A stretch of 64,000 bases of DNA from positions 310,001 to 374,000 of the forward strand of contig NZ_QEWQ01000001.1 of assembly GCF_003121845.1 (NCBI RefSeq), given 5' to 3'. The translations under genes were made by a program, and so were the position numbers. The notes below the pieces were generated by a model, which worked only from the letters and a program-made list of their open reading frames with translations, did no database searches and was not told where the DNA came from. This document shows, in pieces, positions 8,060-16,343 of the stretch. Every line of letters starts with the position of its first letter. Position 1 is the first letter of the stretch. This stretch comes from Ignatzschineria ureiclastica (GTDB lineage Bacteria; Pseudomonadota; Gammaproteobacteria; Cardiobacteriales; Wohlfahrtiimonadaceae).

Positions 8060-8686
8060 TTAGCTACCCCAAGTTCTCACTTGTCCGCTGTCGATATGCA
8101 CAAATGCCGAACGACTATAGTAGCCTACACCGCCCGCTTTAAGCGAAAGCGCTGCATTTCTTAAATTCCGTGTAGAGATACCAGGCATACGAATATCAAT
8201 TGCTTTTGCCTTAGTATGGAAACTGCTCTTCGCAACACCACGCATTGTGTGTCGGAGCATTTCATTGGTTTTATTTGAACGGTAACCACTTAAACCGTGA
8301 ACAGGTTTGCCGTAACCTAATTGTAAGGTCAATGCATAAAGTTGATCTAATACATGTGGGTCATATAATTTTGCAGTTTTAGTTCTTCTATCACGAAGTG
8401 CCCAAGAGATCTCATCGAGTGACTCACGAATATAACCTTCGCCTGGAACCCAATATACTGTACGAGTTGTCTCACCTAATGCCGGTGTATAAAGCACTAA
8501 CTCACGTTCATTTGAGAGCGCTTGTTTCGCCAATGCTGGATTAAAACCAAAAATCCCAAATACTGCAGAACCTGCTAAAACACCTGTCGCCGCTTTGAGA
8601 ATATTACGACGATTATCACAGATAATCTCATTATGTTTTTCTATATATGTCTCTGTATCTGTAATGATTAATTTATTATTATCCAT
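8060..8686 (-). CDS. mepK: Tat-exported murein endopeptidase MepK (YcbK, M15/DUF882)
   Basis: Periplasmic zinc peptidase that in E. coli cleaves mDap-mDap crosslinks in peptidoglycan. From the ATG at 8684-8686 it has 208 residues. A twin-arginine signal NRRNILK (25-31) and hydrophobic segment end near PALAK (50-54), and the catalytic domain keeps SGYRS, H157 and D164 (FHTKAKAIDI) and H197 (FVHID). I chose this start because AGGTG lies 4 bases upstream; the frame is open 14 codons further, to 8728. It is divergent from dnaB and followed by a terminator. Confidence 0.92.
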   Translation of the reverse strand: MDNNKLIITDTETYIEKHNEIICDNRRNILKAATGVLAGSAVFGIFGFNPALAKQALSNERELVLYTPALGETTRTVYWVPGEGYIRESLDEISWALRDRRTKTAKLYDPHVLDQLYALTLQLGYGKPVHGLSGYRSNKTNEMLRHTMRGVAKSSFHTKAKAIDIRMPGISTRNLRNAALSLKAGGVGYYSRSAFVHIDSGQVRTWGS

Positions 8687-9068
8687 GTCACCTGACCTCA
8701 TAGTGCCTGCAAAATACAGACTGTACAACTAAACCTGTTTGAATTGAGTTAGTCTAATAGTCGTTATGTAAAATTGCAACCCAAGTTTTGTAAAACATTA
8801 AAATATATGTCAATTTCTATTATTGACACAATATTGATAATGATTAATACAGCTGAAATATTAAGATATTACACTTTATCTCTCAAGTAAATTAAAGGTT
8901 AACCGATAAATTTAGTGAGTCTACTCCCTTCTATCGAATCTTCATAGCTATGGTTCAGATCTATGATAAAATAACGCTTCATTTACGGTTCCATATCGTT
9001 TTTATTACGTTTTTTATCACGTTTTTATCAATTTTTCATTCGTATTTATTTCTTGATCTGTAGGACCT
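8687..9068. other. Divergent mepK-dnaB intergenic region
   Basis: AT-rich 380-bp gap that must hold the promoters of both genes. Around 8998-9040 there are three imperfect copies of a TTTTATCACGTTT word (about 14 bp). No convincing -35/-10 pair, DnaA box or RNA gene was recognised. Confidence 0.5.
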
Positions 9069-10463
9069 ATGCAAAATAGACAATCATATAATGATTCCGA
9101 TCTCTCCCAAATCAAAACACCGCCCCACTCTATTGAAGCGGAGCAGGCTGTTTTAGGGGGCTTATTGATCGATCGAGATGCGTGGGATCGCATCGATGGT
9201 ATTTTGGGCCCTGGTGATTTTTATAGTAAAAACCACCGTATTATTTTTGAAACGATTCAATCGCTCTACCACGAAAATCAGTCCGTTGATATTTTGACGG
9301 TCAGCGATGATCTTAAACAGCGCGAATTATTAGATGAAATCGGTGGCATTCCCTATCTTGCAACGCTTGCCCAAGATATGCCATCCGTCAGCAATATTAA
9401 GGCTTATGCCAATATCGTTTATGACCGTTCAGTAATTCGTCAGTTAATCGGTGTCGGAACAGACATTGCCGATTCAGGATTTAATCCACAAGGTCGCACC
9501 AGTAATGAACTGATTCAATTTGCAGAGCAAGCCGTCTTTGCCATTGCCGAACAAGGCACTAAGCAGAATGCCGGGTTAATCGATATTCGCGAAGTTTTAA
9601 AGAGCACTATCGCTCGTATTGATGAACTTGCACAAGCAAAAGGTGGGGTGACGGGTGCGCCGACAGGCTGGGATCAGTTTGATGAGATGACATCAGGATT
9701 ACAAAGTGGTGATATGATTATCGTTGCCGGTCGTCCATCAATGGGTAAAACAACCCTCGCAATGAACATGGTAGAACGTGTGGCAATGTATACTAATAAA
9801 CCCGTTGCCATCTTCAGCTTAGAGATGCCCGCCGAACAGCTAGTAATGCGGATGTTCGCCTCTATTGGAGGAATTGAACAGGGGAAAATTCGTACCGGCG
9901 AACTTAATGACCTAGAAGCCAAAAAGCTTAGTGATGCCACACAAACCCTTGCACGCACTAAGATATTTATCGATGACACGAGTGGATTAAGTCCCTCAGA
10001 AGTACGCTCAAGAGCGCGAAGATTGCAACGTGACCATGGGCAACTCGGTCTTATCATGGTGGATTACCTGCAATTAATGAGCGTTCCCGGCATGTCTGAT
10101 CAACGTGTTGCCGAGGTTTCTGAGATCTCTCGGTCACTTAAATTAATGGCAAGGGAGCTCAATGTCCCGGTTATTGTTCTCTCACAGCTAAACCGAAGCC
10201 TAGAGCAACGTCCGAATAAACGCCCTGTAATGAGTGACCTTCGTGACTCAGGGGCGATCGAGCAGGACGCTGACCTTATCTGCTTTATCTACCGAGATGA
10301 AGTTTATAATGATGAATCCCCTGAAAAAGGGGTTGCCGAAGTGATTATCGCAAAACAGCGTAATGGTCCTATTGGTACCGTTAAACTTAGCTTCCAAGGC
10401 AAATTCTCTCGCTTTATGAATCTCTCAACCCGAGATTTCGCCGATCAATTTATGGAAGAGTAA
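9069..10463 (+). CDS. dnaB: Replicative DNA helicase DnaB
   Basis: Hexameric ATP-driven 5'-3' helicase that unwinds the replication fork and recruits primase. It has 464 residues: an N-terminal DnaG-binding domain (HSIEAEQAVLGGLLID, 20-35), a linker, and a RecA-fold domain. Walker A GRPSMGKTT is at 221-229, Walker B within LIMVDYLQLM, and the loop LSQLNRSLEQR follows. No intein is present although the Walker A region is a common intein site. A TAGGACCT ribosome site precedes the ATG. It forms a single-gene unit with its own terminator. Confidence 0.98.
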   Translation: MQNRQSYNDSDLSQIKTPPHSIEAEQAVLGGLLIDRDAWDRIDGILGPGDFYSKNHRIIFETIQSLYHENQSVDILTVSDDLKQRELLDEIGGIPYLATLAQDMPSVSNIKAYANIVYDRSVIRQLIGVGTDIADSGFNPQGRTSNELIQFAEQAVFAIAEQGTKQNAGLIDIREVLKSTIARIDELAQAKGGVTGAPTGWDQFDEMTSGLQSGDMIIVAGRPSMGKTTLAMNMVERVAMYTNKPVAIFSLEMPAEQLVMRMFASIGGIEQGKIRTGELNDLEAKKLSDATQTLARTKIFIDDTSGLSPSEVRSRARRLQRDHGQLGLIMVDYLQLMSVPGMSDQRVAEVSEISRSLKLMARELNVPVIVLSQLNRSLEQRPNKRPVMSDLRDSGAIEQDADLICFIYRDEVYNDESPEKGVAEVIIAKQRNGPIGTVKLSFQGKFSRFMNLSTRDFADQFMEE

Positions 10464-10497
10464 TCCGGATTTCACACTTGCTGATATCTCATCGAAA

Positions 10498-10541
10498 TAG
10501 AGCCCCTCATTAAAGAATAAAGTGAGAGGCTCTATTTTTAT
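10498..10541 (+). terminator. Terminator after dnaB
   Basis: TAGAGCCCCTCA pairs with TGAGAGGCTCTA (one bulged C), followed by TTTTTATT. Confidence 0.88.
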
Positions 10542-10574
10542 TCATCGGTAACGATCAATGCCGAGCGATTAAAG

Positions 10575-10633
10575 AATCACTCAACTGCGGGCGCACGATT
10601 GATCTGGTGACTCGCTCTTTCTATCCCGCACTG
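10575..10633 (-). repeat. Family B hairpin core only, copy B4
   Basis: Contains only the first hairpin of family B, on the minus strand from CAGTGCGGGATAGAAAG to GTGCGCCCGCAG. The 48 bases at 10586-10633 are identical to 10812-10859 in B3, in the same orientation. Confidence 0.75.
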
Positions 10634-10679
10634 CATTAGATTGTATTGAGAAAAATAAGATAAGAATAAGACAACTTAC

Positions 10680-10859
10680 CGCATCGCCGGGACGAATGAT
10701 CGCGCTCTTCTAACAATCCCGCGCCGGCAAGTTTGGCATCTTCAATGCCTTGCTGATCGACATCATTAGCACCGGTCAATAATCGTTTGAGCCGTTGAGA
10801 GATCACTCACTTGCGGGCGCACGATTGATCTGGTGACTCGCTCTTTCTATCCCGCACTG
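10680..10859 (-). repeat. Family B structured repeat, copy B3
   Basis: Complete copy on the minus strand: hairpin CAGTGCGGGATAGAAAG to GTGCGCCCGCAAGTGAG, a middle part, then GATCATTCGTCCCGGCGATG. The middle reads as an open frame (RLLTGANDVDQQ...) in this copy only. B1 and B2 interrupt or change it, so I treat it as non-coding. It fills the dnaB-recO gap, just past the recO stop. Confidence 0.75.
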
Positions 10860-10888
10860 AATTAACTTCTATTTAGAATCACTTGGTT

Positions 10889-11656
10889 TTACCGGCCTTT
10901 ACCATAGAGTTTTTGCATCCAAATGCGCGATTGTAGTGGCTTACCTTCCAATAAGGGCTCAAAAAGATAGCGCATCATATTACGATACTCGACACTTTCT
11001 ATCTTGCTCAACGGCGCTTGTGCCAATATTTTGAGAATCAGCTCGCCAACAATCGGAAAGGTGCCCGGTAATGAGATCGGTAACAGTCCCTCTTCAAATG
11101 AGAGATAATAACGGCGCCCGGCAATCACTTTTCTCCCCTCATAATCTTCAGTTAAATCAGGTAAAACCCCTAATTCTCGCAATAACTGAAGCTCAAACTG
11201 TCGTAAAAATGGGGTAATATCTAAATCCGATTGCTCTGATTCTAATAAGGCTTCTAAAGCTAATTGATAATATTCAAAGAGTGCCGGTGCTTCTTGATGT
11301 TGTGGCAATAATTTCAAGAGTAATTCGTTGAGATAATAGGCAGTCCAGATCGCTTTACCACTTAATAGACGCTGTGTTACAAGATCCACCGATTCAATAA
11401 AATGAAAACTCTGCCCCACTTTTAAATGCCAATCACTCGTGGTAAATAGCTCCAAAAAATTGAGCGGCTTTTTGGGATTTGAGCGCCCACGGGCTAGCAG
11501 TGGAATCCGACCATATTCCCGAGTAAATAGTTCCACTAAAAAACCGGACTCTTTAAAGGGACGCTTATTGAGCACGATCCCTAAAGTCCGGTCTAATGAA
11601 TGAGATATCGCCATCATCTCGTCCACTTCATTATAGGATTGAAGCCATCGCTGCAC
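10889..11656 (-). CDS. recO: DNA repair protein RecO
   Basis: RecFOR-pathway mediator that helps load RecA on SSB-coated gaps. Landmarks are the OB-fold N-terminus (LGIVLNKRPFKESGFLVELF, then TREYGRIPLLARGRS) and a helical C-terminal domain. The longest frame starts with GTG at 11656 (255 residues). ATG codons at 11617 and 11614 (MMAISHSLDR) give a start closer to the usual RecO N-terminus, and neither has a clear Shine-Dalgarno. In many proteobacteria recO follows era; here it is last after rnhB and mlaD, 24 bp behind mlaD. Confidence 0.93.
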   Translation of the reverse strand: MQRWLQSYNEVDEMMAISHSLDRTLGIVLNKRPFKESGFLVELFTREYGRIPLLARGRSNPKKPLNFLELFTTSDWHLKVGQSFHFIESVDLVTQRLLSGKAIWTAYYLNELLLKLLPQHQEAPALFEYYQLALEALLESEQSDLDITPFLRQFELQLLRELGVLPDLTEDYEGRKVIAGRRYYLSFEEGLLPISLPGTFPIVGELILKILAQAPLSKIESVEYRNMMRYLFEPLLEGKPLQSRIWMQKLYGKGR

Positions 11657-11680
11657 ATATCACTTCAATCACCTGATCAA

Positions 11681-12214
11681 TTAATCAAGCAGAGATGCAG
11701 GTTTAAAAGGCGCATCATTGCCCTTTTCTTCTACCTCTGCAGTATCACTCTTACCGCTACCACCAAATGAAGCCATCAACTGCCCAATAAGGCGTTCCAT
11801 CACGAATGCGTCTTGCGTCATGCGGATTTTATCGCCATTTTGTAATAACTTCATCGCACCACCGGGATCAAGGGCAATATATTGCTCACCCACTAAACCA
11901 GAGGTGTTTATTGCTGCAATTGTATCTTGTGGAATGGGCACAGAACTATCAAGTGATAATGAAACCACTGCTTCATAATTATCATGATCTAAGTTGATGC
12001 CGGTAACCTGCCCTACACGCACGCCGGCAATCATCACCGGTGCTTTCACTTTAAGCGAACCGATATTGGTAAAAGAAGCCGTTACTTGAATGGGCTTACC
12101 GCCACCTAAGCCCACCGTTGCATTACTTGCATTAAACGCAAGCCAAGTAAATGCCACAATGCCACTTAGAACAAAGATACCGACTACAAAATCAAGCCAT
12201 TTAGAATTTTTCAT
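11681..12214 (-). CDS. mlaD: MCE-domain phospholipid transport protein MlaD
   Basis: Periplasmic, inner-membrane-anchored lipid-binding ring subunit of the MlaFEDB phospholipid transporter, which keeps the outer membrane asymmetric. An N-terminal membrane helix (about 8-29) is followed by one MCE domain (PIQVTASFTNIGSLKVKAPV; IAGVRVGQVTGI; TSGLVGEQYIAL) and an acidic C-terminal tail. The ATG at 12214 is preferred over an upstream TTG at 12232 because GGGAAAGG precedes it. The usual partners mlaF, mlaE, mlaC and mlaB are absent: this is a lone mlaD between rnhB and recO. Confidence 0.94.
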   Translation of the reverse strand: MKNSKWLDFVVGIFVLSGIVAFTWLAFNASNATVGLGGGKPIQVTASFTNIGSLKVKAPVMIAGVRVGQVTGINLDHDNYEAVVSLSLDSSVPIPQDTIAAINTSGLVGEQYIALDPGGAMKLLQNGDKIRMTQDAFVMERLIGQLMASFGGSGKSDTAEVEEKGNDAPFKPASLLD

Positions 12215-12324
12215 TGTTGACCTTTCCCTCAATAATTTGCCATATTCTACTATGTTTTACCCTAATTGTCTTCAGGGTAGCAAAATCGCCATAATATTTT
12301 CTTTTATTTTAATGATATCGTTTA

Positions 12325-12957
12325 TTATTGTGAAAATTTCTCTAACACTTTTCTCACAGGAGCAAAAGAGCTTCGATGTAACGGTGTTGCACCATACTCA
12401 TTCAGCGCTTCTAAATGCGCTTTTGTGCCATACCCTTTGTGCTTCGCAAAGCCATATTGAGGATAATTTTGATCCGCTTCATACATTGATTGATCTCTCG
12501 CATCTTTCGCTAAAATAGACGCGGCACTAATCTCTGCAAAGAGTGCATCCCCTTTGATAATACAAGTTGCCGGAATAACACTCTTCGGATCTTGATTACC
12601 ATCGACCCGAAGAAGATCAGGTTGAATCGCTAATCCTTCAACAGCTCGGCGCATAGCTAGTAAAGTCGCTTGCAGAATATTGAGTGAATCAATCTCCTCA
12701 ACGGAGCTTGAAGCAATCGCCCACGCTTTAGCTTTCGCCTTAATTTCAAGGGCTAAAGCAGTTCTACGTTTTTCTGTCAGTTTTTTTGAATCAGCAAGAC
12801 CACTGATCTCAACCTCCGGATCTAAAATCACAGCAGCGGCAAATACCTCACCACACAGAGGCCCACGCCCGGCTTCATCAACACCGGCAATCCATAATGG
12901 CTCACCACTATCTTTAGTGGATTCCATCGTAAAAAGGGCTAAATCTTCCTGTTGCAT
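12325..12957 (-). CDS. rnhB: Ribonuclease HII
   Basis: Cleaves RNA in RNA-DNA hybrids and removes single misincorporated ribonucleotides. It has 210 residues. The metal-binding DEDD set is visible as D27-E28 in [11 protein letters not shown], the aspartate in LRVDGNQ and the one in [14 protein letters not shown] precedes the ATG. It normally follows lpxB directly; here a family A element and a 13-bp tandem repeat separate the two. Confidence 0.97.
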   Translation of the reverse strand: MQQEDLALFTMESTKDSGEPLWIAGVDEAGRGPLCGEVFAAAVILDPEVEISGLADSKKLTEKRRTALALEIKAKAKAWAIASSSVEEIDSLNILQATLLAMRRAVEGLAIQPDLLRVDGNQDPKSVIPATCIIKGDALFAEISAASILAKDARDQSMYEADQNYPQYGFAKHKGYGTKAHLEALNEYGATPLHRSSFAPVRKVLEKFSQ

Positions 12958-13005
12958 ATATTCTCTTCTTATATTGAATTAAACGGGATTCACCGCATGA
13001 GGTTA

Positions 13006-13056
13006 CTATTTGACTGAGCTATTTGACTGAGTTATTTGATCGAGCTATAGGATCGG
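13006..13056 (+). repeat. 13-bp tandem repeat upstream of rnhB
   Basis: CTATTTGACTGAG at 13006-13018 and 13019-13031, TTATTTGATCGAG at 13032-13044, and a degenerate CTATAGGATCGG after it. Confidence 0.8.
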
Positions 13057-13072
13057 CCTATTCAAGACTTGG

Positions 13073-13246
13073 TATAGTAAATATGGTTTGAGAAAAATGT
13101 TTTTTAGACAGCTATAGTGCCGGATTAAAAAAACATAAAACCGTACTAAACAACACTTGCAAGATGTCGGATAGAACGGCTTCCTTGCCTCAATCAGCTG
13201 ATGCGCCGACATTTCAACAAGCTTATTTTGAACCGATATTACTATA
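13073..13246 (+). mobile_element. Family A MITE overlapping the lpxB stop codon
   Basis: 174-bp full-length copy from TATAGTAAATATGGTTTGAG (13073) to TTGAACCGATATTACTATA (13246). The hairpin outer stem is changed to TGTCGG/CCGACA, a compensated pair of substitutions. The last bases supply the TAG stop of lpxB (13242-13244 read on minus). Confidence 0.88.
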
Positions 13247-14447
13247 AAATCTTTCTCTGCTTGAGCAGTGAAATCACCGCATCCGCCGCTGCACTATCGG
13301 CATTTCGACGTAATTCCTGATGAAGCGCTGTAAATTTAGCAATTTTAGTACGATTCTCCTCATTGTCCGCAAGCGCTTTCTCCATCTCATTGACAATATT
13401 CTCCGGCGTGACCGCTTGTTGAAAGAGTTCCGTCACAAGAGTGCTTCCTGCTAAAATATTTGGCAATGAGAAATGACTAATCTTCACAATCTTCGGCGCA
13501 AGCCAGGCAGTAAAAGCATTGAAACGGTAACAAACGACCATTGTTTTCTTCAACAGCATCGCCTCAAGTGCCGCAGTACCTGAAGCCAAGAGTACGGCTT
13601 CAGAAGCGGCCATGACATTGCGTGATTCTCCCTGAAATACACCAATGCGCTCTTGTAATGATGCAGGCATAGAGTGAACCATTGTCATAATCATCTCATA
13701 GATCGCTGGCGTTGCTGCCGGGATTAGAAATCGAAGAGAGGAATCTCGTTGACTCATCGACTCCATCGCTTGTAAAAAGATCGGCAATAATCGACTAATC
13801 TCGCCTCGACGACTTCCCGGTAAAACAGCGACATAACGAACTTTTAGACCAGAATTTTCCGGCGTCAATCCTAAAGTTTGTTGCGCTTGTGTGGAATCAA
13901 CCACTAAAGGAATTTCATCCCCTAACCGATGACCGACACAGACAGCATCCACTTGATGTTTCTGATAAAAGTCCACCTCAAAAGGAAAGAGACAGAGTAC
14001 TCGATCGATCACTTTACGGATTCCCTTTACTCGACCTTCACGCCAAACCCAAACAGAGGGAGAGACATATTGAAATGTGGTGATATCTAATGATTTTAAA
14101 TCCTTCGCTAAGCGTAGATTAAAATCAGGCGCATCAATACCGATGAAACAGCAAGGTTTTCGGGATATTGCAGCTGCAACTAATCGTTTTTTTACGCGAA
14201 ACAGTTTCGGAAGTTCTTTTAACACTTCCACTAACCCCATAATCGACAAGGTTTCTAGCGGCTCTAAAGATTCAAGTCCTTCCTTCATCATCTCAGGTCC
14301 GCCAATGCCAAAGAAAGAAGCTTCAGGGTAAGCCTGCTTCAATGTTCGGATCAAACCGCCACCAAGTAGATCGCCGGATAGCTCACCTGCCACCAACATA
14401 AAGACAGGCGCACCCTGCATCACTTGATCATCTACCCCTTGTTGCAT
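13242..14447 (-). CDS. lpxB: Lipid-A-disaccharide synthase
   Basis: Glycosyltransferase (GT19) joining UDP-2,3-diacylglucosamine and lipid X to make the lipid A disaccharide, at the inner membrane's cytoplasmic face. It has 401 residues, slightly longer than in E. coli. Landmarks are AGELSGDLLGGGLI near the N-terminus, FIGIDAPDFN, and the C-terminal ASGTAALEAMLLKKTMVV donor-binding region. Its TAG stop lies inside the terminal repeat of a family A element, so the extreme C-terminus may have been changed by the insertion. lpxA is 450 bp upstream rather than adjacent. Confidence 0.97.
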   Translation of the reverse strand: MQQGVDDQVMQGAPVFMLVAGELSGDLLGGGLIRTLKQAYPEASFFGIGGPEMMKEGLESLEPLETLSIMGLVEVLKELPKLFRVKKRLVAAAISRKPCCFIGIDAPDFNLRLAKDLKSLDITTFQYVSPSVWVWREGRVKGIRKVIDRVLCLFPFEVDFYQKHQVDAVCVGHRLGDEIPLVVDSTQAQQTLGLTPENSGLKVRYVAVLPGSRRGEISRLLPIFLQAMESMSQRDSSLRFLIPAATPAIYEMIMTMVHSMPASLQERIGVFQGESRNVMAASEAVLLASGTAALEAMLLKKTMVVCYRFNAFTAWLAPKIVKISHFSLPNILAGSTLVTELFQQAVTPENIVNEMEKALADNEENRTKIAKFTALHQELRRNADSAAADAVISLLKQRKIL

Positions 14448-14525
14448 CGTTATACCTCTGTCTAGTTGAATGAATGTTGAAATATCCTACAATGAATCTA
14501 CTTCTTATTACGATTATCGGGATAA

Positions 14526-14696
14526 TATAGTAAATTTGGCTTAAGAAAAATGATTTTTAAGTAGCGAGTGAGATTTTAAAAGATCATCAATTTTGCTAAA
14601 CAACACTTGCAAGATGCCTGATAGAAAGGCTTCCTTGCTTATTACAACCGATGCGCCATCATTTCAATAAGCTTATTTTGAACCATTCTTACTATA
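14526..14696 (+). mobile_element. Family A MITE between lpxA and lpxB
   Basis: 171-bp copy from TATAGTAAATTTGGCTTAAG to TTGAACCATTCTTACTATA. Its hairpin is the most decayed (ATGCCTGATAG; GCGCCATCA). The rest of the 450-bp lpxA-lpxB gap (14697-14897) shows nothing definite. Confidence 0.85.
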
Positions 14697-14897
14697 TCAA
14701 TCGCATCCTACTCTTCGATAACAAAAAAGAGAAAATAGTCCTTTGATAAAACGTCGGATTGTTGATCCAAAACGCTATCTATCCCCTATTTCCTCTTCCT
14801 ATTTTCTTTTTACATCGCTTCATAGTGCGATCTTTTTGATTTTCTAATCTTTTTCAAGATCCCTGTTTTGTTAAAATCACCGCTTTACTGACACTCT

Positions 14898-15686
14898 CTA
14901 GCGAATAATCCCGCGATCTTCTGTCTCTTCTAAGAATTTCACCATTTTCGCTAAATGCGGTGCTTCTGCCACTAATCCCTTAATCTCAGTAATCGCGTCT
15001 TGCAGCGTAAGATCTTTACGATAGAGAAAACGATAGGCTTCTTTCGTGGCTTTGATCGCCTCTGCTGAGAAATTCCGGCGACGGAGACCTTCAGCATTAA
15101 TCCCTGAAGGAACCGCGCGATAACCCGCAGCCGTAATAAACGGGGGAACATTACGATGAATGCCTGATGAGAACCCTGTAATCGCTCCTTCACCCACACG
15201 GCAACGTTGGTAGATCATAGAGTAACCACCTAAAATCACATCATCTTCGATCACTGCATGACCTGCAAGTGAAGCGCCATTAGCAAAAATCGTTCGATTA
15301 CCGACAATACAATCATGGGCAATATGGCAAGTCGCCATAATCCAGTTGTCATCCCCAATTTTGGTAATACCATGATCTTGAATCGTACCGCGACTTACGC
15401 TGACATATTCGCGGATCGTATTTCGATCCCCAATCTCAAGGAAAACGCGATCGCCGTCTTTAAATTTTTTATCTTGCGGTACTTCACCAATAGAACAAAA
15501 TTGGTAAAAAGTATTATCTTCACCAATAGTTGTCGGCCCTTGAATCACCACATGAGAAGTGAGTACCGTTCCACGCCCTATTTTAACTTCCGGCCCGATC
15601 ACACAGAAAGGCCCAACTTTAACGCTAGGATCAAGCTCTGCTGTAGGATCAATAACCGCAGTAGGATGAATGAGAGAATTTGTCAT
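14898..15686 (-). CDS. lpxA: UDP-N-acetylglucosamine O-acyltransferase
   Basis: First enzyme of lipid A synthesis: transfers a 3-hydroxyacyl chain from ACP to UDP-GlcNAc. The 262 residues match the E. coli length exactly. Hexapeptide repeats forming a left-handed beta helix occupy about 1-190, with the catalytic histidine at H124 (CHIAHDC) and H143 in LAGH. A helical C-terminal domain follows. Its ATG overlaps the fabZ stop (TAATG), so the two are translationally coupled. Confidence 0.98.
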   Translation of the reverse strand: MTNSLIHPTAVIDPTAELDPSVKVGPFCVIGPEVKIGRGTVLTSHVVIQGPTTIGEDNTFYQFCSIGEVPQDKKFKDGDRVFLEIGDRNTIREYVSVSRGTIQDHGITKIGDDNWIMATCHIAHDCIVGNRTIFANGASLAGHAVIEDDVILGGYSMIYQRCRVGEGAITGFSSGIHRNVPPFITAAGYRAVPSGINAEGLRRRNFSAEAIKATKEAYRFLYRKDLTLQDAITEIKGLVAEAPHLAKMVKFLEETEDRGIIR

Positions 15687-16147
15687 TATTCAAACGCCTC
15701 ACGACGGGTACACATTAATTCTGCTTGGCAAACGAGCTGTCCATCAACATAGGCTTTGCCTTCAAATGCCCAAATACCACGTTTAGCACGTAAGAACTGT
15801 ACTTTAAGGTCAAGTGTATCGCCGGGTTCTACAGGGCGACGGAAACGCGCTTTATCAATTCCTACAAAGTAGTAAATTGATTGATCTGTTGAATCATAAT
15901 CTTCTACTGATTTAAAACTCAAAATGCCTGTTGCTTGCGCAAGCGCTTCTAAAATCATCACGCCTGGCATAATGGGCTTAACGGGGAAATGGCCTTGGAA
16001 ATAAGGTTCATTGAATGTGACATTTTTACGAGCATGTAAGGTCTCATTCGGTGTGTAATCAAGCACCCGATCAATCATTAAAAAAGGATACCTATGAGGT
16101 AGGTACTGCATAATTTCGTTGATATCAATGACTTTATTATCGCTCAT
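15686..16147 (-). CDS. fabZ: 3-hydroxyacyl-[ACP] dehydratase
   Basis: Dehydrates 3-hydroxyacyl-ACP in fatty acid elongation and competes with LpxA for 3-hydroxymyristoyl-ACP, which balances phospholipid and lipid A. It has 153 residues in a hot-dog fold. The catalytic H53 is in [11 protein letters not shown] and E67 in [11 protein letters not shown] 196-bp gap to lpxD upstream contains repeated ATTATTGGTAAT words (16283-16327), an unusual spacing for this operon. Confidence 0.98.
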   Translation of the reverse strand: MSDNKVIDINEIMQYLPHRYPFLMIDRVLDYTPNETLHARKNVTFNEPYFQGHFPVKPIMPGVMILEALAQATGILSFKSVEDYDSTDQSIYYFVGIDKARFRRPVEPGDTLDLKVQFLRAKRGIWAFEGKAYVDGQLVCQAELMCTRREAFE

Positions 16148-16282
16148 AATTATTATTCTCTTTATTTCTTCTTTATTGTTTATTGAATAGCCTAATTAAA
16201 ACTCTAGTGAAAAACTATAGTGAAATCTCACCTGTTTTTCTGATTCTCACAACTTACATTCCGTTTATAAATGAGTCGCGGC

Positions 16283-16327
16283 ATTATTGGTAATCGGTAT
16301 TATTGGTAATATTATTAGTGATATTAC
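16283..16327 (+). repeat. Imperfect ATTATTGGTAAT direct repeats between fabZ and lpxD
   Basis: ATTATTGGTAAT occurs twice (about 16283 and 16300), followed by ATTATTAGTGATATTACC. The second copy can also pair with the final ATTACC. No function is evident. Confidence 0.55.
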
Positions 16328-16343
16328 CCTTTTCTATCCTTAA

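Noticed and set aside
10680-10859. Open frame in family B copy B3 (RLLTGANDVDQQG...)
   Set aside because: Sequence similarity among B1-B3 is at DNA level at the two ends; the frame is broken or changed in B1 and B2.
12090-12518. 142-codon + strand frame across mlaD and rnhB
   Set aside because: Antisense to the 5' end of mlaD and the 3' end of rnhB, both strong genes; no own start signals.
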